Assembly: GCF_035956715.1 (NCBI RefSeq)
Contig: NZ_CP108381.1
Coordinates: 5,488,001 to 5,552,000 of the forward strand
Direction: 5' to 3'
DNA: 64,000 nucleotides
Source of the DNA: Nocardia sp. NBC_01329
Lineage (GTDB): Bacteria > Actinomycetota > Actinomycetes > Mycobacteriales > Mycobacteriaceae
Shown: positions 16,962 through 25,428 of the stretch, piece after piece
Position numbering within the stretch: position 1 is the first letter of the stretch
Layout: every line of letters starts with the position of its first letter
Notes under the pieces: model-generated
Databases searched by the model: none
What the model was told of the DNA's origin: nothing
The model's input: the letters and a program-made list of their open reading frames with translations, nothing else
Program-made: the position numbers and the translations under genes

Positions 16962-18962
16962 TCAGCGTTTCACGACGACCAGGGCGAAGGGGCCGATATC
17001 GGTGGTGGTGAACCGCGGGTCGTCGAACAGTTTCGCCGGGAACGCGACGGTGTAGCGCTTGACGTTCGGATCGTTCGGATACACATCGGCAGCCAGCCGC
17101 AGCGTGTACTCGTCGCCGCTGCGCCGGAACAAGAAGGCGTCGGGTGCGCGCCACGGCGCGGCCCGCATCGCGTCGAGAAGTTCGCCCGGTGTCTCCTTTT
17201 CGCTCCACTCTTCGATGGCCGCGGACCGATCCGCGTAATCGGCCAGCGGATTGGCGTAATGCGAGGTCATCCCCTGGAACCCGAAGTACGGGTAGTAGGC
17301 GAGGAAGGTGGTGTCACCGGTGAGCACCACATTTTCCGACGGTTCGCGACCCGTCTGTGCCCGCAGCGCGTCATCGATATTTCGGTAGTGCCGGACGGCG
17401 GAAGGATCGCGCTGGTCGGCGCGGTTACCGTCGCCGTCGGTATCGGTGTATGCGGTGGTGATCTCGGGAGCCAGGACATGGGGTATGTCCTGGCAGTAGG
17501 CCAGCGCGCCCACCGTGGCCAGCGCGATGGCCACCCAGCGGAACCGCGCCGGTTCGTCGAGCGCCTGATAAACCGCGCGGGCACCCTCGACGAAACCGAA
17601 TCCGCCCGCGGCCGCGAGCAGCACCAGCAGCACCGGTTCCAGCCGGAAGGACAGCAGCGTCGAGCCGGCCACGGTAGCCAGCATCGACAGCAGCGACCAC
17701 AGGTACACCGCGATCACGCCGAGACCCAGCGATTGCGCGCGCCGCGATGAATTCGCGCGCATCACCAACCAGATGACACCGATCAGGCACAGCGCGCCCA
17801 GCAGCGAGAAATGCATCATCGGCAGCGGCAGTTCGGAACCGGCCTCGGGCAGATAGTGGAACGCACCACCTGATTGCAGCGTCGGCCGGTCCAGCATGCG
17901 TACCAGGAACGGCAGGAACACCGGCAACGCGACCAGGGCGGCGATCACCCCCATTACGATCAGCCGCAGCAGCGGGGCGCCGATGGCCTGCCCCGCGCTG
18001 CCGACCGGCGCGTGCGACTCCCCGGTGTGTGTCGCGATCCGGCGCGGGGTCCGAGCGGCGTAGCGCGCCCGAAGCCCGAGTCCGGCGGCCACCACCGCCA
18101 TGAGCGTGACGGTGAACACCGCGAAGGCGAAATACAGCGTGTAGCAGGCGGCGGCGACCCCGAGGAACAATCCGGTACCCACCACCGCTGCCCAGCCGCC
18201 CGCGGTCGCCTGACCGCCGGACTTATCGGCGGTACGGGTGAGTTCGGCGGGCCGGTACAGCGCCCCCCAGGCCAGCACCAGGACCGGCGGCAGCAGGATG
18301 GCGATCACCGCGCCGTAGGCTTCCGGGGCGGCGTAGGTGACCGCCACCGCGGTCACCGCACTGGTGACCCCCACTGCCCAGTCCGTCCGGATGAGCCGAG
18401 TCCACAGCACCAGCGATACCACCGCGGCCACCGCGATGGACCCGATCGCGTACGGCTTGAAGACCTCCCAGCCGTCCATCCCGAGCACATTCGCCACGCG
18501 GCCACCGAGCCAGAACCAACCTGCTGGGTAAAAGGGCGGCAGATCGGCGTAGGTCATATCCCGCAGCGCGGCGCTGTCGGTGAGCCGGGTCAGATATTCG
18601 GTCCGGAACTCCTGGTCCACCGAGATCCCGAACAGGTACAGTTTCGTCGCCGCGAGCGGCATCCCCAGGGTGATCGTCACGAACGCCGAGATACCGGTCC
18701 AGGACAGCAGTTTCGCCAGTCGTCGCGAACGCCGCAGGCGCAGCAGGGCGATCGAACCCGCGATGAGCGCCGCCGCCCCCACCTGACCCACCGTGGTCAG
18801 CGCGCGCACGACATTGGAGGAATTGAATGCCGGCCACTGCACCAGCGAGAACGCGATGAGTCCGACGGCGACCACCACTACGGCGACCACCGTCGCCAGC
18901 ACAGCTTCGCCGACTCCGGCCCCGACCTGACGCACCAATCGCGCGCCGCGACTCGTCGTCAT
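16962..18962 (-). CDS. aftA: galactan 5-O-arabinofuranosyltransferase AftA
   Basis: AftA adds the first arabinose to galactan, priming arabinan growth. The protein of about 666 residues has some eleven hydrophobic helices followed by a periplasmic C-terminal domain. The family segment around YADLPPFYPAGWFWLGGR (after the third helix), the early WPAFNSSN segment and the C-terminal VVLTGDTTFLAYYPYFGFQ region match the mycobacterial AftA pattern. The ATG at 18962 is preferred because GGAGG lies upstream (spacing 11); a GTG at 18992 is also possible. In mycobacteria aftA lies upstream of embC; here it follows a VapBC pair and precedes emb copy 1. Confidence 0.9.
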   Translation of the reverse strand: MTTSRGARLVRQVGAGVGEAVLATVVAVVVVAVGLIAFSLVQWPAFNSSNVVRALTTVGQVGAAALIAGSIALLRLRRSRRLAKLLSWTGISAFVTITLGMPLAATKLYLFGISVDQEFRTEYLTRLTDSAALRDMTYADLPPFYPAGWFWLGGRVANVLGMDGWEVFKPYAIGSIAVAAVVSLVLWTRLIRTDWAVGVTSAVTAVAVTYAAPEAYGAVIAILLPPVLVLAWGALYRPAELTRTADKSGGQATAGGWAAVVGTGLFLGVAAACYTLYFAFAVFTVTLMAVVAAGLGLRARYAARTPRRIATHTGESHAPVGSAGQAIGAPLLRLIVMGVIAALVALPVFLPFLVRMLDRPTLQSGGAFHYLPEAGSELPLPMMHFSLLGALCLIGVIWLVMRANSSRRAQSLGLGVIAVYLWSLLSMLATVAGSTLLSFRLEPVLLVLLAAAGGFGFVEGARAVYQALDEPARFRWVAIALATVGALAYCQDIPHVLAPEITTAYTDTDGDGNRADQRDPSAVRHYRNIDDALRAQTGREPSENVVLTGDTTFLAYYPYFGFQGMTSHYANPLADYADRSAAIEEWSEKETPGELLDAMRAAPWRAPDAFLFRRSGDEYTLRLAADVYPNDPNVKRYTVAFPAKLFDDPRFTTTDIGPFALVVVKR

Positions 18963-19080
18963 CGGCGTACTTACCTCCGGCTCCCGATCCACCTACTGGG
19001 CGTCGGTCAGCCTAGTGCAGGCTTCGCGCGGACCGCCGTTCACACGAGGCGGTGGATCGAAGCTCGCGGTGAGCAGGGCA

Positions 19081-19509
19081 TCAGTAGCCGGAATCGGGCG
19101 GGCCCTCGTGCACATTGACCTGCTGGAGTTCGACCGCCAGCCTGGTTGCGGTCACAAAATCCGAGTCATCGTGCACGATCACCAGGCCGTGATGCGCAGC
19201 GGTAGCGCAAACTTGCAGGTCCACGGCAGACAAAGATCGGTGACTGCCTCGTTCGGCCGCGTAATGCTGCACCGTGCCGATCCAATGGCCCGCCCCTTCG
19301 GGAACCGTGGCATCTCGGTACAAGGTGTCGAACATCCGGCAGAATTCCGAGTACTCCTTCAGATTTCGCGCCGAGGTCAAAAATTCACTGCGCTGCGGGT
19401 AGCAGGAACGAAATCCGCCGTCGGCGAGAGTTTTTCGCCATCGGTCGAGGACCGAGCGATCCCGCAAGATGCGCCACAGCGCGGAAGAGTCGACCAGATA
19501 GCCTGTCAC
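19081..19509 (-). CDS. vapC: VapC-type PIN-domain ribonuclease toxin
   Basis: A 142-residue PIN-domain protein, the usual VapC length. Acidic catalytic residues are visible: Asp7 in the N-terminal LVDSSALWR, Glu42, Asp97 (SAVDLQVCATA) and Asp114/Asp115/Asp117 in VIVHDDSDF. VapC toxins are Mg-dependent RNases that cleave tRNA or rRNA. Its start overlaps the vapB stop by four bases. About 120 bases separate it from aftA, so read-through into aftA is possible. Confidence 0.92.
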   Translation of the reverse strand: MTGYLVDSSALWRILRDRSVLDRWRKTLADGGFRSCYPQRSEFLTSARNLKEYSEFCRMFDTLYRDATVPEGAGHWIGTVQHYAAERGSHRSLSAVDLQVCATAAHHGLVIVHDDSDFVTATRLAVELQQVNVHEGPPDSGY

Positions 19510-19730
19510 CGGCGGGCGGCTCTCTTCTCAGCCGCATGGGCGGCTTCGGCTCCTTCGATATCCCAGTCACGGGCCAGTTCGAAGTAGTAGTCCACGGCGG
19601 CAGCGCGGCTCATGCGTTGGTTGTACTGACGCAAGGCTTCGGCGACCGCTGCTGTCTTGGTCTTGTGCCCACCTAGTTTCTTGGCGGTTTCCAGGTCCTC
19701 ATCGTCGATCTCGATATGGGTTAGCGACAC
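19506..19730 (-). CDS. vapB: VapB-type antitoxin
   Basis: The 74-residue product begins MSLTHIEIDDEDLETAKKLGG, typical of the VapB family with an N-terminal ribbon-helix-helix DNA-binding domain, followed by a helical toxin-binding tail (YYFELARDWDIEGAE). Two adjacent GTG codons occur; the second (19730) is chosen because GGAGG lies five bases upstream of it. TGTACA boxes immediately upstream are likely its operator. Confidence 0.9.
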   Translation of the reverse strand: MSLTHIEIDDEDLETAKKLGGHKTKTAAVAEALRQYNQRMSRAAAVDYYFELARDWDIEGAEAAHAAEKRAARR

Positions 19731-19740
19731 CACGACCTCC

Positions 19741-19778
19741 TGTACAAAAATGAGCGACCGGGCACCGTAAATTGTACA
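19741..19778 (-). promoter_or_regulatory. putative VapBC operator (paired TGTACA boxes)
   Basis: Two perfect TGTACA palindromes (19741-19746 and 19773-19778) flank an AT-richer stretch just upstream of the vapB ribosome binding site. Pairs of GTAC-centred palindromes are common VapB operator elements. The region also overlaps the emb terminator hairpin. Confidence 0.55.
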
Positions 19779-19795
19779 TTGCGGTGTCCGGTCGC
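19754..19795 (-). terminator. terminator hairpin downstream of emb copy 2
   Basis: A 14-base stem with one imperfect pair (GCGACCGGGCACCG / CGGTGTCCGGTCGC) and a 14-base loop lies 17 bases after the emb stop. The second TGTACA operator box forms part of the loop. Confidence 0.65.
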
Positions 19796-19811
19796 GGGTG
19801 TGTTCAGCGAA

Positions 19812-22800
19812 TCAGAAAACCCGGAGCTTGCCCGGATCCCACAACCCGTTACGGGTCTCGGTATCGGTCGCCAGTTGCGCGGGTACCGCGTCGTAGTACT
19901 GGTCGTAGCGTTCCAGCGTGCCCCAGTCGCGACCCCAGTCGTTCTTCAGATAGGTCGGGATCGTGGTCGACTTCGCCAGCATCTGAGAGAACCCGAGCGG
20001 ACCGCCGAACTCCTGGGCCTGCCAGGTGTTGGTGGAGCTCACCGCCAGCGGACGGTCGGGCAGGATACGGAACTTCGGCACCTCGGCGACCCCGTTCACA
20101 TGGCGGAACGGACGCTGGCGCGGGAACTGCAGACCGACCGCCCAGTCGAGCAGGATGGGCTGCTCGGAACCGAGGTAATCGTTGGCCGACTCCAGTTTCG
20201 GTACCCGCGGCGGGGTGAACGCCAGCCACTGGTCGCCGATCAGGATCGGATCGTTGGCGACGACCCGGACCGCGTCGGCCTCGGGGGCGATCTCGTCCAG
20301 CGGAACGCGCAGGTTGCGCCAGGACGGGAACGGGCCGATATCGCGGGGCAGGTAGGTCCCGAGCTGAGTGACCGAACCGTCGGGCTGCCGCTTGCCGTAG
20401 TCGACGGTCAGCGACTGGCCGTACTGCATGGCACCGGTGTCGTCGTAGGACAGGATGCGTCCAGCCGCGGTGATGACCACCAGCGGATGATCGGGCGAGC
20501 GTTCGGGCAGTTCGTACCAGCTCGACGAGACGAACGCGGGCTGCTGTACGCCGTCCTGGTAACTGCCCAGGATCGGTGTGGCGGCCGGATCGAGGCCGAA
20601 GGGCAGGGCAACGGTGCTGCCGTTCACACCCTGCGCGCCCTGACCACCACCGGTTCCCGCGGCCTGGCCTTCGGCGAACGCGGCACCCACCGACTGGCTG
20701 GAGGTGTTACCGGTACCCGGTTTCACCTCGACCGCGTCGGCGGACAGATCGTCGGGAACCCCGTTGGGATCGAACCCGACCGGATCGACACCGGCCAGCG
20801 GATCGTTCGGGTTCGTGGGCGGATGCGCCGGATCGATGATCGGGTTCAACCGCCCGGCATTGGCGTTCGACTCGACCAGTACGTCATTGGCGAGACCGCC
20901 GGTCCGGCCGGCGAGCGCGTCGATATTGCCGCGGCCCAGCGAATACGCCGGGTACTGCGAATAGGCGCCCTTGGCCATCGAGAGCACCTCGAACAGCACC
21001 ATCGCCGCGGCCACCAGGGTGAGCGGAATGGCCGCGAACTTGCGGACCCGGCGTCCCCGGGCGGTGCGCGTGGAGGTGGGCGGTTTGGCATACCCCTCGC
21101 GTAGCACATGCCAGGCCACCAGCAGCAGCGCCGCCCCGAACAACACCAGCATCACGGTGTTGGAAGAGGTACCGCCGAGCACGACCCGTTTGTCGAACCA
21201 GGGCACCCCGTAACTGGACACGTACCAATAGCCGTTGATACCGGAGAACGCCAGCGCGAGGGTGAACAACAACCCGGCCAGGAAGATCGCCCGGTTCTTG
21301 CGCGCCCGCAGCGCCGATGCCGACACCGCTACCGCGGTCACCGCCGCCAGCGAACCCGCGATCCCGGCGTAGGCGCCGAAGTGGTGGGTCCACTTGGTGG
21401 GGTTGAACATCATGAAGAAGATCGTGCCGAACACCACGCCCATCAACCGCCAGGTGGGCGCGGCCGCGATCCCCGGTACCCGGCGTCGGCGCAACAGCAC
21501 CAGCATGGTGGTGAACAGGCACAGCAGCATCGCCAGGAAGGCGAAGCGCCGCGACAGCGAACCGTCGACGGTTTCGACGAACAGGTAGTAGTAGCGCAGA
21601 TAGTCCTCGTACCAGGCCAGGTTGGGGCCGGCCAGTTGCCGCACCCGGTTCGCTTCCTGGATACCGGCGAACGTCTGATCGCTGTAGACCACCGTGAGCA
21701 CCAGGAACCCGGCAGCGGCGAGCGGCGCCAGCAGCGCGACCGTCCCGTGCTCTCGATGCCGGCGGACGACGATGCGGGTGAGCGGCCGGATACCCGCCAG
21801 CAGCGCGGCCACACACATCAGACCGGTCGGCGCGGCGGCCAGGGTGAACGCGGCGACCACCACCGCCACGGCGGCGGGCAGCAGGCGCCCGGTCGCGATG
21901 GCACGTTCGATGGAGACCCAGGTGAGCAGCGCGCCGAGGGCGACGATGGGCTCCGACCGCAGACCGTTGTCGTAGGGCAGCCAGAACGCCAGGAACACCA
22001 GACCGCCGGTCCACAGCGGAACGCTGCCGAACCAGGCCCGCCCGCGCGCTCCGCGCAGTCCGTTGCCCAGCCGCGGCACCACCTCGCGGCTGATCACCAT
22101 CCAGCACAGAATCCCGCAGGCCAGGGCGGGCAACCGCACCCACGGGCTGGCCGTGGAGACCTCGGCGAACAGCTGGATCACGTAGTAGTACCAGCCGAAC
22201 GGCGCCTCGGGTACGCCGTACCAGCGGAAGTAATTGGCCATATAGCCCGCGTCCGGCGCCACCCGCACCATGCTCAGGATGTAGCCGTCATCGGAGGTGT
22301 TGGCGCCCAGGAAATGCCAGATCAGCAGGGTGCCGATCACACCGCCGTCCGCGATGGTCGGTTTGAGCCAGTGCGCGGGCAGGAAGCGACGGTGCCCGCG
22401 CCCGTCGCTGGTGTCCAGTCGCGCCAGCGCCACCAGCGACAGCAGCGTGCACACCACCGCTGCGATGATCGCGACGAGTTTGATCCAGGTCGGGCTGGAG
22501 GTGAACCGGGTGTCGATCGTCGAGTCCAGGCTCAACCCGGCCGGGATCCCCCCGGTCATATCGGTGAACACACCGACCACCTGCGGGCGCAGATCCCCGA
22601 CCAGCCGGCCCGCGTTGGGCTCGCCCGTATCGGTGGTCAGCCCTTCGAACGCGGCGCTGGTGGCCGTGCTGTCGGAGTGGATGGTGATGGCCGAGCAGTT
22701 CGCCATTTCCGCCCGGTCGGCGGTCGCCACGACCGCGTTGCGGTCCACCACATCGACCGTGGTCTCGGAGACGCGGACGAACAGCGCCTCGAGGGAGGCC

Positions 22801-23129
22801 CGGTCACCCTGCGGAGGTGCGGTGGCCAGCAGCATGCCGCCCTGCGGGGGCAGCTGGTTCACCGCCGAGCACGGGATGCTCGCGGTGAGATCGATCGGCA
22901 CCTGCGACATGAGCGGTGCCTGCACGTTCGCCAGCGTGTCGTTCTGCGGCCAGCTCAGGGTCGCCGTGGTCTGGGTGACGGGCAGAAAGGGCGTGGCGAT
23001 CGCGAACAGCGCCCCCAGCACACCGGTGACGATCGCGACGAGACGCGCGATCCGGAAATCCTTGGGCGCGACCTTCGGTTCCGGCTCCGGTGGCGTCTTC
23101 GTGAGTACTGCGGTGGCGACTTCTGGCAC
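19812..23129 (-). CDS. Emb-family arabinosyltransferase (GT53), copy 2
   Basis: A 1105-residue paralogue of emb copy 1 with the same layout: short cytoplasmic start, first helix at about 28-50, periplasmic domain, multi-helix membrane core and C-terminal carbohydrate-binding domain. The Asp280-Asp281 pair lies in NTSDDGYILSM, followed by GYMANYFRWYGVPEAPFGW; Met287 aligns with EmbB Met306. NPTKWTHHFGAYAG is conserved. A Gly/Gln-rich linker precedes the C-terminal domain (about residues 800-840). It is the first gene of the minus-strand arabinan series and is divergent from ppiB. Confidence 0.93.
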   Translation of the reverse strand: MPEVATAVLTKTPPEPEPKVAPKDFRIARLVAIVTGVLGALFAIATPFLPVTQTTATLSWPQNDTLANVQAPLMSQVPIDLTASIPCSAVNQLPPQGGMLLATAPPQGDRASLEALFVRVSETTVDVVDRNAVVATADRAEMANCSAITIHSDSTATSAAFEGLTTDTGEPNAGRLVGDLRPQVVGVFTDMTGGIPAGLSLDSTIDTRFTSSPTWIKLVAIIAAVVCTLLSLVALARLDTSDGRGHRRFLPAHWLKPTIADGGVIGTLLIWHFLGANTSDDGYILSMVRVAPDAGYMANYFRWYGVPEAPFGWYYYVIQLFAEVSTASPWVRLPALACGILCWMVISREVVPRLGNGLRGARGRAWFGSVPLWTGGLVFLAFWLPYDNGLRSEPIVALGALLTWVSIERAIATGRLLPAAVAVVVAAFTLAAAPTGLMCVAALLAGIRPLTRIVVRRHREHGTVALLAPLAAAGFLVLTVVYSDQTFAGIQEANRVRQLAGPNLAWYEDYLRYYYLFVETVDGSLSRRFAFLAMLLCLFTTMLVLLRRRRVPGIAAAPTWRLMGVVFGTIFFMMFNPTKWTHHFGAYAGIAGSLAAVTAVAVSASALRARKNRAIFLAGLLFTLALAFSGINGYWYVSSYGVPWFDKRVVLGGTSSNTVMLVLFGAALLLVAWHVLREGYAKPPTSTRTARGRRVRKFAAIPLTLVAAAMVLFEVLSMAKGAYSQYPAYSLGRGNIDALAGRTGGLANDVLVESNANAGRLNPIIDPAHPPTNPNDPLAGVDPVGFDPNGVPDDLSADAVEVKPGTGNTSSQSVGAAFAEGQAAGTGGGQGAQGVNGSTVALPFGLDPAATPILGSYQDGVQQPAFVSSSWYELPERSPDHPLVVITAAGRILSYDDTGAMQYGQSLTVDYGKRQPDGSVTQLGTYLPRDIGPFPSWRNLRVPLDEIAPEADAVRVVANDPILIGDQWLAFTPPRVPKLESANDYLGSEQPILLDWAVGLQFPRQRPFRHVNGVAEVPKFRILPDRPLAVSSTNTWQAQEFGGPLGFSQMLAKSTTIPTYLKNDWGRDWGTLERYDQYYDAVPAQLATDTETRNGLWDPGKLRVF

Positions 23130-23322
23130 GCTGGCATGCTACTTGGATGCGGCGCGCGGGGCCGGGCGGTGCCCCGGCGCGTACCCGAACCGCGTGAAAA
23201 CACACCCGGCATACAGGGCATATAAACCACCGGAATGGGGTAAAGAGGGGCGGCTGGCACAATCGGCCGGGAAACACCCCCTTATGCGCGGGGTATTGCG
23301 GCGGTAATGGAAAGGTAGGGGC

Positions 23323-23823
23323 ATGACCAAGGTGAATCTCGAGACGAACTACGGAACCATCGGCCTCCAACTGGACGAGGCGAAGGCGCCGGACACCGTC
23401 CGTAACTTCGTCGAATACGTCAAGTCGGGACATTACGACGGCACGATCTTCCATCGCGTGATCCCGGGCTTCATGATCCAGGGCGGTGGATTCGACGGCC
23501 AGATGCAGCAGAAACCGGCTCAGGAGCCCATCCAGAACGAGGCCGCCAACGGCCTGAAGAACAACAAGTACACGGTCGCCATGGCGCGTACCAACGATCC
23601 GCATTCGGCGACCGCGCAGTTCTTCGTCAATGTCGCCGACAACGACTTCCTCAATCACACCCAGCCGGCCGGCCAGGGCTGGGGATACGCCGTGTTCGGC
23701 GAGGTCGTCGACGGCACCGAAGTGGTCGACAAGATCGCCGCCGTATCCACCTCGTCGCAGGGCATGCACCAGGATGTCCCGGTGGAGAGCGTGGTCATCG
23801 AATCGGCGACCATCGCCGGCTGA
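23323..23823 (+). CDS. ppiB: PpiB-type peptidyl-prolyl cis-trans isomerase (cyclophilin)
   Basis: A 166-residue cytoplasmic cyclophilin that accelerates proline isomerisation during folding. Family residues are present: FHRVIPGFMIQGGGF (active-site Arg, Phe, Met, Gln), AMARTNDPHSATAQFF and GWGYAVFGEVVDG. The sequence, including the KQK-like QQKPAQEPI insert and the GMHQDVPVE ending, resembles the Escherichia coli PpiB type more than the usual mycobacterial PpiA. It is a single-gene unit, closed by a terminator. Confidence 0.93.
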   Translation: MTKVNLETNYGTIGLQLDEAKAPDTVRNFVEYVKSGHYDGTIFHRVIPGFMIQGGGFDGQMQQKPAQEPIQNEAANGLKNNKYTVAMARTNDPHSATAQFFVNVADNDFLNHTQPAGQGWGYAVFGEVVDGTEVVDKIAAVSTSSQGMHQDVPVESVVIESATIAG

Positions 23824-23840
23824 GCACGATCCGTACGCGA

Positions 23841-23876
23841 CGGTTCGGGTTGTTCCGATCGGGACGACCCGAACCG
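23841..23876. terminator. bidirectional intrinsic terminator
   Basis: A 16-base stem with two G-T type pairs (CGGTTCGGGTTGTTCC / GGGACGACCCGAACCG) separates convergent ppiB and accD4. Confidence 0.75.
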
Positions 23877-23883
23877 GAACCGG

Positions 23884-25428
23884 CTACAGCGGCAGCAGGT
23901 GATGTTTGCGCGGGTTGCGGATGACGATCTTGTCCCGCAACAGGTGTAGCGCGCGCCGCAGTTCCAGCCGGGTCTGCGACGGTTCGATCACCGCGTCGAT
24001 GAAACCGCGCTCGGCGGCGACCCACGGGGTGGCCATGGTGGCGTTGTAGAAATCGATCATCTGCTGGCGCACGGCCGCCTTCTGATCCTCGGGCGCGGCG
24101 GCGATCTGCGCTGCCCCGATGAGGCTGACAGCGCTCTCCGCACCCATCACCGCGATCCGGGCCGTGGGCCAGGCCAGGTTGATATCGGCACCCAGCTGTT
24201 TGGACCCCATCACCGCGTAGCCGCCACCGTAGGATTTGCGGATCACCACGGTCACCTTCGGTACGGTCGCCTCCACGAAGGCGAACAGGAACCGGCCGCC
24301 GCGTTTGATGACACCGACCTTCTCCTGTTCCACGCCGGGCAGGAAGCCGGGGGTATCGACCACGAAGATCAGCGGGATCTCGTAGGCGTCACAGAGCCGG
24401 ACGAAATGCGAGGCCTTGTCCGAAGCCCGGGCATCGAGAGCTCCGGCGTACACCATCGGCTGATTGGCGACCACGCCGACACTGCGGCCGTCCACCCGGG
24501 CGAACCCGGTAATGATGTTGCGGCCCGCGTCGGCACCGTATTCGTGGAAATGGCCGTCGTCGAAGATCCGCAGCAGCACCTCGTGCATGTCGTATCCGGA
24601 GTTGTCCGAATCCGGCACGATCGAATCCAGTTCGCGGTCGGAGTCGGTCGTCTCCGGCTCCAGCCCCGGGTTCACGATCGGCGGCTGTTCCTGGCAGCTG
24701 GTCGGCATATACGACAGATACTCGCGAACCCAATCGAACGCCGCCCGCTCGTCCACCGCGACATGGTGGATATTGCCGTACTGGGCCTGGCTGTGCGCCC
24801 CGCCCAGTTCCTCCAGGCTGACATCCTCACCGGTGACCTCACGGATCACCTTGGGGCCGGTGACGAACATATACGCCGCCTCGGTGGCGACAACGACGTC
24901 GGTATTGATCGGCGAGTACACGGCGCCACCGGCACATTTGCCGAGGATCAGCGAGATCGTCGGGACCATCCCCGACAGACCTTCCTGCCGGGTCGCAAGT
25001 TCGGCGTACCAGGCCAGCGAGGACACTGCCTCCTGTACCCGCGCACCACCGGAGTCGTTGATACCGACCAGCGGGCAACCGACCTTGGCGGCGTACTCCA
25101 TCACCGCGGCCACCTTGCGGCCGAACATCTCGCCGACCGATCCGCCGTACACGGTCTGATCATGGGAGAACACCGCGACGGGGCGGCCGTCGACCAGCCC
25201 GTGGCCGGTCACGACACCGTCGCCGTACAGCGCGTCCGGATCACTGGGCCGGCGGACCAGGGCTCCGATCTCGACGAACGAACCCGGGTCGAGCAGGAGC
25301 TTGATCCGGTCGCGAGCACTGGGGATGCCCTTACGCGCCCGCTTCGCGACGGCGGCCTCCCCCGCCGGTTCCTGCGCCGATTCCAGCCGCTTACGCAGAT
25401 CGGCGAGTTTCTCGGCAGTCGTGCTCAC
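23884..25428 (-). CDS. accD4: acyl-CoA carboxylase beta subunit AccD4
   Basis: AccD4 is the carboxyltransferase subunit that makes the 2-carboxyacyl-CoA extender used by Pks13 in mycolate condensation. The 514-residue carboxyltransferase has both crotonase-like halves, with NDSGGARVQEAVSSL in the first and SYGGGYAVMGSKQLGAD in the second. Its start overlaps the pks13 stop by four bases, and the order fadD32-pks13-accD4 is that of M. tuberculosis Rv3801c-Rv3799c. The biotin-carrying AccA3 subunit is not in the window. Confidence 0.96.
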   Translation of the reverse strand: MSTTAEKLADLRKRLESAQEPAGEAAVAKRARKGIPSARDRIKLLLDPGSFVEIGALVRRPSDPDALYGDGVVTGHGLVDGRPVAVFSHDQTVYGGSVGEMFGRKVAAVMEYAAKVGCPLVGINDSGGARVQEAVSSLAWYAELATRQEGLSGMVPTISLILGKCAGGAVYSPINTDVVVATEAAYMFVTGPKVIREVTGEDVSLEELGGAHSQAQYGNIHHVAVDERAAFDWVREYLSYMPTSCQEQPPIVNPGLEPETTDSDRELDSIVPDSDNSGYDMHEVLLRIFDDGHFHEYGADAGRNIITGFARVDGRSVGVVANQPMVYAGALDARASDKASHFVRLCDAYEIPLIFVVDTPGFLPGVEQEKVGVIKRGGRFLFAFVEATVPKVTVVIRKSYGGGYAVMGSKQLGADINLAWPTARIAVMGAESAVSLIGAAQIAAAPEDQKAAVRQQMIDFYNATMATPWVAAERGFIDAVIEPSQTRLELRRALHLLRDKIVIRNPRKHHLLPL

